64,000 nucleotides of DNA from CAVUNY01 sp963843535 (lineage in GTDB: Bacteria; Chloroflexota; Anaerolineae; Anaerolineales; Anaerolineaceae): NCBI GenBank assembly GCA_963843535.1, contig CAWJKU010000001.1, positions 558,001 through 622,000 on the forward strand, in the 5' to 3' direction. Numbering within the stretch: position 1 is the stretch's first letter; each line of letters opens with the position of its first letter. Positions 25,306 through 33,450 of this stretch are shown here, piece by piece. Below the pieces are notes generated by a model that saw only the letters and a list, made by a program, of their open reading frames with translations, searched no databases and was not told the origin of the DNA. The translations under genes and the position numbers were made by a program.

Positions 25306-26716
25306 TTACCTCCCGAACGAGCCAAAACTGCCCGGTCCGGTGGGTAACTCAGTCGGTGGGTTCAAGATGACTTCGTCGCCGGCTTTTACATCACCCCGGA
25401 TGACTTCGCTGTAGGTGTCAGACGTGGCGCCGATGGTAATGTCTACGGCTGTGGATTGGTTGTCTTTCAATACATACACCACCCGCTGTCCGCTGTGCAG
25501 GCGAACTGCCCGGTTGGGGACGAGGAGAACGTTGTTTAGCTGCTCGACAGTCAGTATTGACGGCGGCAGTCATTCCAGGTTGTACGGTGGGATCCAGCGT
25601 CAGTCAGTTCGACGGTAACCGTAAAGTTCACGACACCCTGTTGGGTCACCCCAAAATTGGCCACTTCGGTAACTTTACCGTTGTATTCCTTGCCCGAGAT
25701 GGCATCAAAGGTCATTTTGGCAGGCTGCCCGACTTTAACCCGATTGATATCCACTTCGGTGATCTGAACATCCACCAGAAGGTGGGAGAGATCGTCGATA
25801 CGGAAAGATACCGTTCCCGCGTTGACCTGGTCGCCGACCATGGCGGATGACATCGGTGACTGTGCCGTTGATAGGCGCTTTGACCTGGACCAGGTCTAAC
25901 GTTGCCTGGATCGAATCGACCTTGGCCTGGGCCGCAGCCAGGTCATTGGGGTCGGGGCCGTTCTTCAGGCGGTCCCATTCTCGCTGGGCATCATCTAATT
26001 GCGATTGGGCCACAGCAATGGCCGCGTCTGCCTGGGCGACTTCGACCGTGTTAGGCGTGCTGAGCAGCCAATCCAGGTTCCATTGGGTCTGGTCCACTTT
26101 TTGCTGGGCAGCAGCCAGACGGCTGAACGCCTGGGCGCGCATCACATCGTCTTCAGGCCGGTTGACGAATTTATCGTAGTTCTCCTGGGCTTTTTTCAGG
26201 GCGTCCTGGGCGATGATCAGATCCGCTCTGGCAGAATCGATGGTTGCCTGGGAGACCCGTGCCAGGTTCTTGCGAAAGCGGTCGGTTTTGGCGTCTGCCA
26301 GGGCCTTTTGGGCGTCTGCCAGGGCTTTGTTCCGCCTGGGATCTGGCGAGGGTCGAGTCTTTCAGGTTATCCAGGTTGCGCTGGGCGGTCACCAGGTCGG
26401 AGCGCGCCAGGATGATATTCTGCGAAAGGGTGGTGGAATCCAATTCGGCCAGGACCTGGTTGACTGTCACCTGGTCTCCCACTTTGACGTTAACCTTGCC
26501 AATCCTGCCTGAGGTTTGCCAGTTTACCGTGGTGGATTGGTTGGCGCGTACGGTGCCCGTGGCCCCAACCATGGCGGTAAGATCACCATTTGCCAGTGTT
26601 ACAGTCTGAAAACTATTTTGATTGGCTGCCTGAGCCTGCCGGTAATTTGAATATATAAAAAAACCTGCTGCACCGATCACGCCGATCAAAACGATTATAA
26701 TCAAAGCGCGTTTCAT
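25306..26716 (-). pseudogene. MacA-like membrane fusion protein with four frameshifts
   Basis: The gene starts at ATG 26716 (MKRALIIIVLIGVIGAAGFF, one membrane anchor) and reads as a periplasmic adaptor: lipoyl half-motif SGRIGKVNVKVGDQV, a long alpha-hairpin (ALADAQKALADAK, then LDDAQREWDRLKNG), second lipoyl half APINGTVTDV, and beta-barrel segments. Four single-base insertions break it, at about 26326 (TTT run), 25850, 25591 and 25554. With them removed it would be 468 residues. It would link the MacB-type ATPase and permease to the outside. All errors go in the same direction. Confidence 0.82.
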
Positions 26717-26824
26717 AAACAACGTTCCTTTCTAAACTGATTGGCACGAATCATAACATGATTTATCACAGAGTACAGGCTTTGTACAAGGATCATTAAG
26801 CATTATTAATAATAGGATACACAA

Positions 26825-28096
26825 ATGCGGCTGGCTTCACAGGTTTTTCAGAATTCACTGGTTCTTCTTCTGATGCTTATTTTATTGGTGGGCAGCAATG
26901 TGTCGCCGATCAATCCGTCTGACCAGGTGCGGCAGTACACCAGGATCATGGAATTTGATTATGTCAGTTGGACGGTTGATGCGCTGCTATTAAAGCTGGG
27001 GCAGGCATCGCTTTCAGTCCCCCATTATTTGACCGATGATGAACAGCATGCGGTGGTTAAAAACTACCTGAAGATTGTTCAGGATATCGATCAGGCGGAG
27101 CATCAAGTTGAATTGATTTATGCTGATCCAAAAATTACCGATAAAGAACCCCGATTAAAACCCTGGCAAGACCAGTTAACTGAGCTGCGCAGCAAACGCA
27201 GCCTCCTGGGTCCAACCGCGGAAGAAATCTTCCAAAAACAGGTCAGTGAAATTCTGGATGAATTTGGCCTGGGGGTTGCCGGACAACCGATCCCACCGGT
27301 GCTGTTCCATACAACCCCGCTGCCTTACGCATTAATCATTTCTCCGCGCAACGTGATCCGGCAGGATGACAATATTTCGCTGGATCCAAACCTGACTCTC
27401 GACCAGATGGTGGCGCTTGAAAAGCAGGTGGAGACCGCATTGAACGTTTCGGCCCTGGTGTCGCCCATCGGCGGGATCGGGATTTATCCGACTATGGTCA
27501 TGAGCACCACCAACCTGCCCTGGCTGGGGGAGGTTGTTTCACACGAGTGGACGCACAATTACCTTTTCCTGCGCCCCCTGGGATTAAATTATTTCATTTC
27601 AGGGCAGCTGCGGACGATGAACGAGACCACCGCGAATATCGTGGGGAAAGAAGTCAGTCAGGAATTGATCCGGCGATTTTATCCGGAATATTTGCCAAAA
27701 CCGCAGCCGACCCCCAGCCCCACCCCGCCGGGGCAGAAAACGCCTGTCCCGACGCCCGAACCGCAGGGTTTTCAATTCAATAAAGAAATGCGCATCACGC
27801 GGGTGACGGTAGATCAGATGCTCAAAGATGGAAAAATAGAAGAAGCAGAAGCGTATATGGAAGCCCGCCGCCAGGTTTTTTGGGACAATGGCTATTTGAT
27901 CCGGCGACTGAACCAGGCTTATTTCGCTTTTAATGGGGCGTATGCCGACAGCCCGGGCGGCGGCGCAGCGGGCACAGACCCGGTAGGCCCGGCGGTGGTG
28001 GAGCTGCGCAGCCGTAGTAAATCACTCGCAGATTTCCTGCAAAAAATTTCACAGATGACAACGTTTGAACAGCTGCAAGCAGCGCTGGGATCGTGA
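26825..28096 (+). CDS. Membrane-anchored HEWTH zinc metalloprotease-like protein
   Basis: The 423-residue protein has an N-terminal membrane segment (about 11-24) and an extracytoplasmic domain with HEWTH at 240-244, a match to the HExxH zinc motif, plus MNETTANIVG with Glu267 as a plausible third ligand, as in gluzincins. A short Pro-rich linker (PTPSPTPPGQKTPVPTPEP) separates this from a helical C-terminus with a Gly-rich stretch. I cannot place it in a named peptidase family. It is divergent from the MacA-like gene and convergent with fmdB. Without a strong ribosome site, its start at 26825 is taken as the first Met before the hydrophobic stretch. Confidence 0.6.
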   Translation: MRLASQVFQNSLVLLLMLILLVGSNVSPINPSDQVRQYTRIMEFDYVSWTVDALLLKLGQASLSVPHYLTDDEQHAVVKNYLKIVQDIDQAEHQVELIYADPKITDKEPRLKPWQDQLTELRSKRSLLGPTAEEIFQKQVSEILDEFGLGVAGQPIPPVLFHTTPLPYALIISPRNVIRQDDNISLDPNLTLDQMVALEKQVETALNVSALVSPIGGIGIYPTMVMSTTNLPWLGEVVSHEWTHNYLFLRPLGLNYFISGQLRTMNETTANIVGKEVSQELIRRFYPEYLPKPQPTPSPTPPGQKTPVPTPEPQGFQFNKEMRITRVTVDQMLKDGKIEEAEAYMEARRQVFWDNGYLIRRLNQAYFAFNGAYADSPGGGAAGTDPVGPAVVELRSRSKSLADFLQKISQMTTFEQLQAALGS

Positions 28097-28099
28097 AGG

Positions 28100-28551
28100 T
28101 CACAGATCGTCGCCGAGGTCGTCTCCCAACCGCCCATCCCCCATCCGCCCAGGCCGCCAAGTTCGCCATCAGGATCACCGCCTGGTCCGCCGGCTTCACC
28201 TAATTCCGGAAGCTCTTTTTCAATCTGTTCCGGCGATTGCCCGGATTCAAGGCGATGGATCACCTCGTCAAATTCCGGGCCCATGTCTTCCCCGACTTCG
28301 CCGCTCATCTGGCGCATCATTTTCCCAAGAGATTTGGGATCATCTTCCAGCCCCGCCAGGTTGGAGGGATCTGCCAGGCTTTCCATGCGGCTTTCATCCG
28401 AGCGGGCAAAGCGTACTTTGTTGATCAGCCGCTGGACATTCGAGCTCTGGCAGTGCTTGCACAGCACTGTCTTGGCGCCATAATCGGAATATGTCATAAA
28501 GAGATCAAATTTCCGCCGGCAGTCCAAACAGCGATAGTCATAAAAAGGCAT
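28100..28551 (-). pseudogene. FmdB-family zinc-ribbon protein, one frameshift
   Basis: The N-terminus is a standard FmdB zinc ribbon: MPFYDYRCLDCRRKFDLFM and LCKHCQSSNVQRLI supply four Cys. An acidic, Gly-rich tail follows. In the given sequence the frame runs on to 27919, antisense through the end of the neighbouring gene, which is implausible. Adding one G near 28130 (GGG to GGGG) changes the tail to WGDDLGDDL and puts the stop at 28100, four bases after the convergent gene ends, giving 150 residues. FmdB proteins are small metal-binding regulators or chaperones of unclear function. AGGTGG precedes the ATG. Confidence 0.7.
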
Positions 28552-28721
28552 ACGCCACCTCGAGTTTTCTTGAATTCAATATAGCCAATTGCAGCAAGCT
28601 ACGGGGTACCGCCCTGGTATTCACAGGATCCCCATGATATTCTAAGGTGAACTAAATACTTTCAATTATAATCAGGCTATTCTCAGAATTGCATATAAAT
28701 CCCCTTATTGAAAGGGAAATC

Positions 28722-29349
28722 ATGGAAGCAGAATTTATATCGTTTGACCTGTACCACCCGCAGCCCTTATTGATTGTCATTTCCGGACCGTCGGGTGTTG
28801 GCAAAGACGCGGTAGTGCGCACCCTGCAGCGCAGGGAAGCCGACCTGCACTTTGTGGTCACAGCGACCAGCCGCAAGATCCGCAAAGAGGAAGTGAATGG
28901 GGTAGATTACATTTTCGTGAGCGAGCAAAAATTTGAGCAGATGATACAAAACGACGAATTATTGGAATATGCCATTGTTTACGACCAGTATAAAGGTATT
29001 CCCAAAAGCCAGGTGCGCGACGCATTGCAGACGGGAAAAGATGTGATCATGCGCCTCGATGTGCAGGGCGCCGCGACCATCCGAAAAAAATGTCCTGAAG
29101 CCGTGCTTATCTTTCTTATCCCCGCCAACCAGGAGGAATGGATTCAACGTTTGCTGGCGCGCCAAACTGAAATCTCCGGAAAGCATGAGAGTGCGGGTGA
29201 TCACAGCTCGCGAGGAATTGACCCGCATACCGGAGTTTGACTATGTTGTGGTGAATGCCCAGGATTGTCTGGATAGGGCAGTTGACGCTATCGAAGCGAT
29301 TATTGAAGCTGAACACCACCGCGTGGTTCCCAGGAGAATCAGTTTATGA
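28722..29349 (+). pseudogene. gmk: Guanylate kinase, one frameshift
   Basis: The protein starts MEAEFISFDLYHPQP (GAAAGGGAAATC ahead) and shows the P-loop SGPSGVGKDAVVR, then TATSRKIRKEEVNGVDYIF, the GMP-binding region, and DVQGAATIRKKCPEAVLIFL. After LLARQTE an extra A in the AAA run at 29170-29172 shifts the frame; in the next frame the protein continues SPESMRVRVITAREELTRI to the natural end. Corrected length is 208 residues, a normal guanylate kinase. It phosphorylates GMP to GDP and is usually essential, so a true null is unlikely unless a second copy exists. It overlaps the rhomboid gene by four bases. Confidence 0.82.
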
Positions 29350-30107
29350 GCATACAATCCCCTTTTTCCGGACCTGAGCAAGGCGGTCAGCAGCCGGCCC
29401 AACCCCTTCGCCGCCAGGATTTTACGCCCTGGGTGACTTATACACTGCTGGGAATCACTGTCCTGATGTTTGCCGGTCAGTACCTGACCGAATCTCAAAT
29501 GGGAATTGATCTGTTCGCGGCTTATGGGGCTAAGATCAACCAGGCGATTATTGCCGGGCAGTTTTGGCGCCTGGTAACGCCCATCTTTTTGCACGCTTCC
29601 CTCATCCATATCGGGTTCAATATGTATGCGCTGTTTGCCCTGGGTCCAGGCCTGGAGCGATATTACGGGCGAGTCCGTTTTCTTTTGCTGTATTTTCTGA
29701 GCGGGATTGCTGGAAATGTGGTCTCGTTTTACTTTTCTCCCAATGCTTCCCTGGGCGCATCCACATCATTGTTTGGCCTGGTCGCGGCGGAAGCCGTGTT
29801 TATCTACCGCAACCGGGAATTTTTTGGTAAACAAGCGCGTTCGCTTTTAGGGAATCTTTTCTTAATTGTGGCGGTCAACCTGATGCTGGGCCTTTCGCCC
29901 GGGATTGACAACTGGGGGCATATGGGCGGCCTGGTGGGTGGGCTGGCGTTTGCCTGGATGAGCGGCCCCTTGCTGTCCATTAATTGGCTCCCTGGCGGGG
30001 GATACCACATGGTAGACCAAAACCTGTCGCCGCGCATCTGGCTGTATGCGGGCGTCGAAATTGTGGTGCTGGGAGGATTGGTCTTCTTAAAAATTTTCAC
30101 AATCTGA
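29346..30107 (+). CDS. Rhomboid family intramembrane serine protease
   Basis: The 253-residue protein has six predicted membrane helices. The catalytic Ser139 is in LGASTSLFG (a Thr follows where most have Gly), and His192 is in NWGHMGGLVGG, forming the dyad; HIGFNMYALFALG is the typical second-helix motif. Rhomboids cut transmembrane substrates within the bilayer. Its start overlaps the stop of gmk (ATGA), so the two are translationally coupled, though their roles are unrelated. The Gly-to-Thr change next to the catalytic Ser may alter activity. Confidence 0.85.
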   Translation: MSIQSPFSGPEQGGQQPAQPLRRQDFTPWVTYTLLGITVLMFAGQYLTESQMGIDLFAAYGAKINQAIIAGQFWRLVTPIFLHASLIHIGFNMYALFALGPGLERYYGRVRFLLLYFLSGIAGNVVSFYFSPNASLGASTSLFGLVAAEAVFIYRNREFFGKQARSLLGNLFLIVAVNLMLGLSPGIDNWGHMGGLVGGLAFAWMSGPLLSINWLPGGGYHMVDQNLSPRIWLYAGVEIVVLGGLVFLKIFTI

Positions 30108-30148
30108 CCTGATTTCTTTTCAAATGTACCGCCAGAACATACATCGTT

Positions 30149-30164
30149 TGTGACAATAATCACA
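30149..30164. promoter_or_regulatory. CRP/FNR-family-like operator
   Basis: TGTGACAATAATCACA is a perfect match to TGTGA-N6-TCACA. It lies about 54 bases upstream of the -35 at 30218, a distance used by class I activation. Confidence 0.5.
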
Positions 30165-30174
30165 TACAAAAAGT

Positions 30175-30193
30175 GACAAATGTAATATTTGTC
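30175..30193. promoter_or_regulatory. Inverted repeat, candidate operator
   Basis: GACAAAT and ATTTGTC are perfect inverted repeats with a 5-base centre, 24 bases upstream of the -35 hexamer at 30218. Confidence 0.4.
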
Positions 30194-30217
30194 GTATGTT
30201 CTTTTGGCATTTATCAC

Positions 30218-30246
30218 TTGTTTTGGGGAAAAATGCGTTCTACAAT
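30218..30246 (+). promoter_or_regulatory. Candidate promoter upstream of the CBS gene
   Basis: TTGTTT (30218-30223), 17 bases, TACAAT (30241-30246). The transcript would begin near 30253 and carry a leader of about 290 bases, including two hairpins, before the CBS gene; alternatively it makes a small RNA ending at the hairpin at 30345. Confidence 0.5.
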
Positions 30247-30344
30247 ACATTCACGAAATTTTTAGACAGCCTGGATAAGCTGGTCGGCCCCCTGGGTCCA
30301 GGCGCGCTACGCGGGCCAGGGCTGGCGGCGACCACGCAATACGC

Positions 30345-30392
30345 TGTTTGGGAGTTTTTTGCCCTCGCGAGGGAAAAAAACTCCCCCAAACA
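30345..30392. repeat. Long intergenic hairpin
   Basis: TGTTTGGGAGTTTTTT on the left pairs with AAAAAACTCCCCCAAACA on the right (two extra C), with CCCTC/GAGGG at the apex. The plan, a T-rich outer arm and GC apex, matches the palindromes at 601 and 46489, but the sequence differs. Confidence 0.55.
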
Positions 30393-30437
30393 TCAAAAAA
30401 GCCGCTCGCAATGAATTGGACCACGCAAATGTGTAAC

Positions 30438-30516
30438 TGTCATTGCGAGCGCAGCGAAGCAATCTCGTAACTTCGAGAAGATTGCTTCGGCCCAAAGAAC
30501 GGGCCTCGCAATGACA
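30438..30516. repeat. MITE-like inverted repeat (TGTCATTGCGAG family)
   Basis: A 79-base unit bounded by perfect 12-bp terminal repeats TGTCATTGCGAG and CTCGCAATGACA, with a second inner pair CGAAGCAATCT/AGATTGCTTCG. Units with this CATTGCGAGCG-AGCGAAGCAATC wording are widely known as small interspersed palindromes in many unrelated bacterial genomes. It ends 24 bases before the CBS start. It has no coding capacity. Confidence 0.8.
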
Positions 30517-30539
30517 GATTCATTATATAAGGAGGAAAT

Positions 30540-30980
30540 ATGACGACTGTTCGACATTTGCTGTTGCAGAAGGCTGGTGATGTCTGGTCAGTCACCCCGG
30601 ATACTTCGCTGCAGGATGCGTTGAATATCATGTTCGATCATGATATTGGGGTCGTGGTGGTTGTAGAAAAGGACCAGGTCAAAGGAATCTTTTCGGAGAG
30701 GGATTTTGCCCGTCAAGCAGCTCGCGACCACGCCCTGCAATTGAGCGCCCCGGTTAAGAACCTGATGACCAGCCAGGTCTATTTCGTCCAACCGGACCAA
30801 TTGATTGACGATTGTTTGGCGATCATGTCTGAACGACATATCCGCCACCTGCCGGTTCTAGAGAAGGACAGGCTGGTGGGTTTGATCTCGACTACCGATC
30901 TGGTGCGTGAGATTGTTTCGCAAAAAGACATCACGATTAACAGCCTGCAGAACTACATCCTGGGCAGGGATTTTGCTTGA
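30540..30980 (+). CDS. CBS-domain pair protein
   Basis: The 146-residue protein consists only of two CBS domains (about 8-65 and 72-130): VTPDTSLQDALNIMFDHDIG, GIFSERDFARQ, then VQPDQLIDDCLAIMSERHIR and GLISTTDLVREIV. Such stand-alone pairs bind adenosine nucleotides and modulate partner enzymes or channels; no partner is evident. AAGGAGGAAAT is an excellent ribosome site, next to the end of the interspersed repeat. Confidence 0.9.
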   Translation: MTTVRHLLLQKAGDVWSVTPDTSLQDALNIMFDHDIGVVVVVEKDQVKGIFSERDFARQAARDHALQLSAPVKNLMTSQVYFVQPDQLIDDCLAIMSERHIRHLPVLEKDRLVGLISTTDLVREIVSQKDITINSLQNYILGRDFA

Positions 30981-31016
30981 TCTTAGTCCTTTAATATATC
31001 AGGCTCTCCAGAATTT

Positions 31017-31046
31017 TTGGAAAGGCGCCTGAATATGTGGTAGCAT
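31017..31046 (+). promoter_or_regulatory. Promoter of the orphan ABC ATPase
   Basis: TTGGAA (31017-31022), 18 bases, TAGCAT (31041-31046) preceded by TGG as extended -10; the -10 ends 23 bases before the ATG at 31069. Confidence 0.55.
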
Positions 31047-31068
31047 AGCCCCAGAGGTACCTGCTGCT

Positions 31069-32103
31069 ATGCTGGACGTCCACGAAATTTATAAGACGTA
31101 CGAGAAAAAGCCTCTGCTGCAAGGGGTGTCCTTTCAGGTAGACAAGGGTGAAACCGTCTGCTTATTAGGTCCTTCAGGCAGTGGAAAAAGCACGCTGCTG
31201 CGCTTGATCGCCGGATTAGAAGAACTCGAATCGGGCAAAATTTCGTGGGATGGGCAAGATCTTTCTCAACTGCCGGTTCATCGCCGGCAGTTTGGTTTAA
31301 TGTTTCAAGATTACGCGTTATTCCCGCACCGAAATGTCGCCGAAAACGTCGCTTTTGGGCTGCGCATGCAGGGCTTACCCGCGGCGGAAATTCAAAAGCG
31401 CGTGTCTGAGGCGTTGGAACTGGTAAATCTGGGACCATTTGCCCGCAGGCGGGTGACGGATCTTTCCGGTGGGGAACAACAGCGGGTCGCATTCGCCCGG
31501 GCGCTGGCGCCGCGCCCGCGTTTGTTGATGTTGGACGAGCCTTTAGGCGCGCTTGACCGCACCCTGCGCGAACAGCTGCTCCTCGATTTGCGAGAGCTGC
31601 TCCACCAGACGGATATCCCGGCGATTTACGTGACCCACGACCAGGAGGAAGCCTACACCATCGCTGACCGGATGCTCTTATTGAATGCCGGAAAAGTGAT
31701 TCAAAATGGCGCGCCCAGCCAGGTCTACCGCTACCCGGCAAATCCCTGGGCGGCGCGGTTCCTGGGGATGGGCAATTTACTGCCAGGGCAGGTTACCCAT
31801 ACGGCGCCTTTAACGGCGATGACCGCTCTGGGAGAGTTCTCCGCTTCGACCGCGCCTGGAACCGAGGTTCATCTCGGTCAAGCGGTGACCCTACTCCTGC
31901 GCCCAAACCAGACCCAGATCAAGCCCCCTGGCAGCTGCTTGCGCGGGCGAGTGGTGGACAGCTCCTTCCGCGGTGAAGATTTCCGGGTCGAACTGGAGTG
32001 TGCGCCGGGTATGCGTTTCCAATTTATGCTCAACCACGATTATCCGGTGGGTGAAACGATCACCTTATGTCTGCCGGCTGAAGCTATACTATGCCTGGTG
32101 TAA
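31069..32103 (+). CDS. Importer-type ABC ATPase with TOBE domain, without partners
   Basis: The 344-residue protein has an ATPase domain (Walker A LGPSGSGKSTLLR, Q-loop FQDYALFPH, signature LSGGEQQRVAFARAL, LMLDEPLGALDR, switch THDQEEAYT) and a C-terminal TOBE domain from about residue 240, as in PotA/FbpC/ThiQ/CysA importers. These import spermidine, iron, thiamine, sulfate or sugars. No permease or binding-protein gene is adjacent: upstream is the CBS protein, downstream DUF402. It must pair with components encoded elsewhere. The substrate group cannot be settled from sequence. Confidence 0.85.
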   Translation: MLDVHEIYKTYEKKPLLQGVSFQVDKGETVCLLGPSGSGKSTLLRLIAGLEELESGKISWDGQDLSQLPVHRRQFGLMFQDYALFPHRNVAENVAFGLRMQGLPAAEIQKRVSEALELVNLGPFARRRVTDLSGGEQQRVAFARALAPRPRLLMLDEPLGALDRTLREQLLLDLRELLHQTDIPAIYVTHDQEEAYTIADRMLLLNAGKVIQNGAPSQVYRYPANPWAARFLGMGNLLPGQVTHTAPLTAMTALGEFSASTAPGTEVHLGQAVTLLLRPNQTQIKPPGSCLRGRVVDSSFRGEDFRVELECAPGMRFQFMLNHDYPVGETITLCLPAEAILCLV

Positions 32104-32105
32104 AA

Positions 32106-32558
32106 ATGGCAAATCAGGTCACCATCATCAAGCAGAATCCCGTGGGGGAAGAAACCTGGCGATATGAGGGCCGGGTATTGGAGGCTACGGCGAATGGGGT
32201 CCGGTTAGAAGCTTTTTTCAACCGGGATGACATGCCCTTCCATGGGATACTTTTAAAACGTGGGGATCGGTTTATAGAAAACTATTACACGGACCGCTGG
32301 TATAACATAAACGAAATTTTCGACCGGGATACAAATGAACGCAAAGGCTGGTACTGCAACGTGACCCGCCCGGCAGTGATTGAAGATGAAAAAATTTCGT
32401 ATGCCGACCTCGCTCTGGATTTACTGGTATTCGCGGATTTACGCCAGCTGGTGTTGGATGAGGATGAATTTACCGCCTTGCACCTTTCTCCAGAAGAAGC
32501 AAACACCGCTCGCCAGGCGCTGCGGGAACTGCAGGCCTTATTTGCACGTCATGATTAA
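32106..32558 (+). CDS. DUF402 (FomD-like) protein
   Basis: The 150-residue protein begins MANQVTIIKQNPVGEETWRY, and its middle, FIENYYTDRWYNINEIFDRD followed by GWYCNVTRPAVI, is the DUF402 signature with a cluster of acidic residues (LDLLVFADLRQLVLDEDEF) that in FomD-like and Ntdp relatives bind divalent metal and nucleotide diphosphate or triphosphate. A phosphohydrolase role is possible. ATG 32106 is preferred over ATG 32091, which lies inside the ABC gene. It follows the ABC gene by two bases and overlaps the convergent DUF2085 gene by four. Confidence 0.8.
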   Translation: MANQVTIIKQNPVGEETWRYEGRVLEATANGVRLEAFFNRDDMPFHGILLKRGDRFIENYYTDRWYNINEIFDRDTNERKGWYCNVTRPAVIEDEKISYADLALDLLVFADLRQLVLDEDEFTALHLSPEEANTARQALRELQALFARHD

Positions 32559-33355
32559 AGGGAAAAACCTGCCCAGGTACCGGTGAGCAGAAAACGCCCG
32601 GCATCGATCAGACCGATTTGCACCAGGGTGGTGATCACCGCCAGCAAGAGAAAAGGCTGCAGTTGGTTCCACCCTTCAAAACTATTTTCACGTTTGAGCA
32701 GCATAACCCAAATCAGGGTATATGCCAGGATGAGGATGGTGAGGAGAGAAAGGACGCTGAGCAGGGCCAGCGGGTAAACCAGAAGCGGATTTTCACTGGC
32801 GATCGCCGCCGAAATGAACCCGGCTGCGGCTAAAACCAGGCCCAACTGGCGAAAGCTGGATAATGCTGGACGATCTTGCCACTGCAGCCAGACGATTTGG
32901 TGAAAAATGGGTATAAGAAATGCAGTCATGGCAGTGCCGAGTAATGTGCCTGTGACCAGGCGCAGGCCATTTTGAGGAACGTAAAGCCCGGTCACCTGGG
33001 GAAAAAACGTCAGGTATGAATTAATGCCATCGATTGCGAAAGTGATCAAAAAAAAGCCAAATGCCCATTGAATTCTGCGCGAAGGAAGCGCTCCGCGCCT
33101 GCCGAGAAAGGCATGAAAGATAAAGCCTGTAAATGCGCCCAGGTACATCCCCGAACAGCGCGAGCAAAGCGGCAGCGCGCGATCGTCAAGCCAAAAAGAC
33201 CGCTCGGCAATCCGGTGGCAGACGGCATAACCGATTGCATCCGCTTTGCCTAAAAGACCGGGTGGGGTAAGCGCCAGCCAGATGACCAACAGAAGCCCCA
33301 GCAGGAGAAGCAAAGCCAGTTGAAAGCGTTCATACCAGGGTCGGGCAGCGTTCAT
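32555..33355 (-). CDS. DUF2085 membrane protein
   Basis: The 266-residue protein has about seven membrane helices and carries the DUF2085 signature GYAVCHRIAERSFWL and LPLCSRCSGMYLGAF near residues 42-75, with Cys and His that could bind metal. Function is unknown; the family is widespread in Chloroflexota and Firmicutes. It is convergent with DUF402 and divergent from the DUF3048 lipoprotein. Confidence 0.8.
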   Translation of the reverse strand: MNAARPWYERFQLALLLLLGLLLVIWLALTPPGLLGKADAIGYAVCHRIAERSFWLDDRALPLCSRCSGMYLGAFTGFIFHAFLGRRGALPSRRIQWAFGFFLITFAIDGINSYLTFFPQVTGLYVPQNGLRLVTGTLLGTAMTAFLIPIFHQIVWLQWQDRPALSSFRQLGLVLAAAGFISAAIASENPLLVYPLALLSVLSLLTILILAYTLIWVMLLKRENSFEGWNQLQPFLLLAVITTLVQIGLIDAGRFLLTGTWAGFSL

Positions 33356-33450
33356 CAGCGGTGATTATAGCACGGGCAGTTTCAGGAATTTCTTCCTATT
33401 GGCAGCTATTTTGATTCGAGGTATCATGGCTTTTTGAGGAAAGGTGAAAA

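Larger units (their letters stand above)
30108..30539. other. 432-base intergenic region: operators, promoter, hairpins
   Basis: No convincing gene lies here; a 72-codon ORF at 30196-30414 runs through a hairpin and has no ribosome site. In order the region holds a CRP/FNR-like palindrome, a second dyad, a plausible promoter, a long hairpin and a MITE-like inverted repeat just before the CBS-domain gene. Each is listed separately. Confidence 0.6.

Noticed and set aside
30196..30414. 72-codon ORF in the intergenic region
   Set aside because: It has no ribosome site, starts upstream of the predicted transcription start and reads through a hairpin; it resembles no protein.
30438..30516. CRISPR array
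   Set aside because: Only one unit is present and it is an inverted repeat; nowhere in the window are there regularly spaced direct repeats.
31067..31741. 224-codon minus-strand ORF
   Set aside because: It is antisense to the ABC ATPase, whose Walker and signature motifs lie exactly here.
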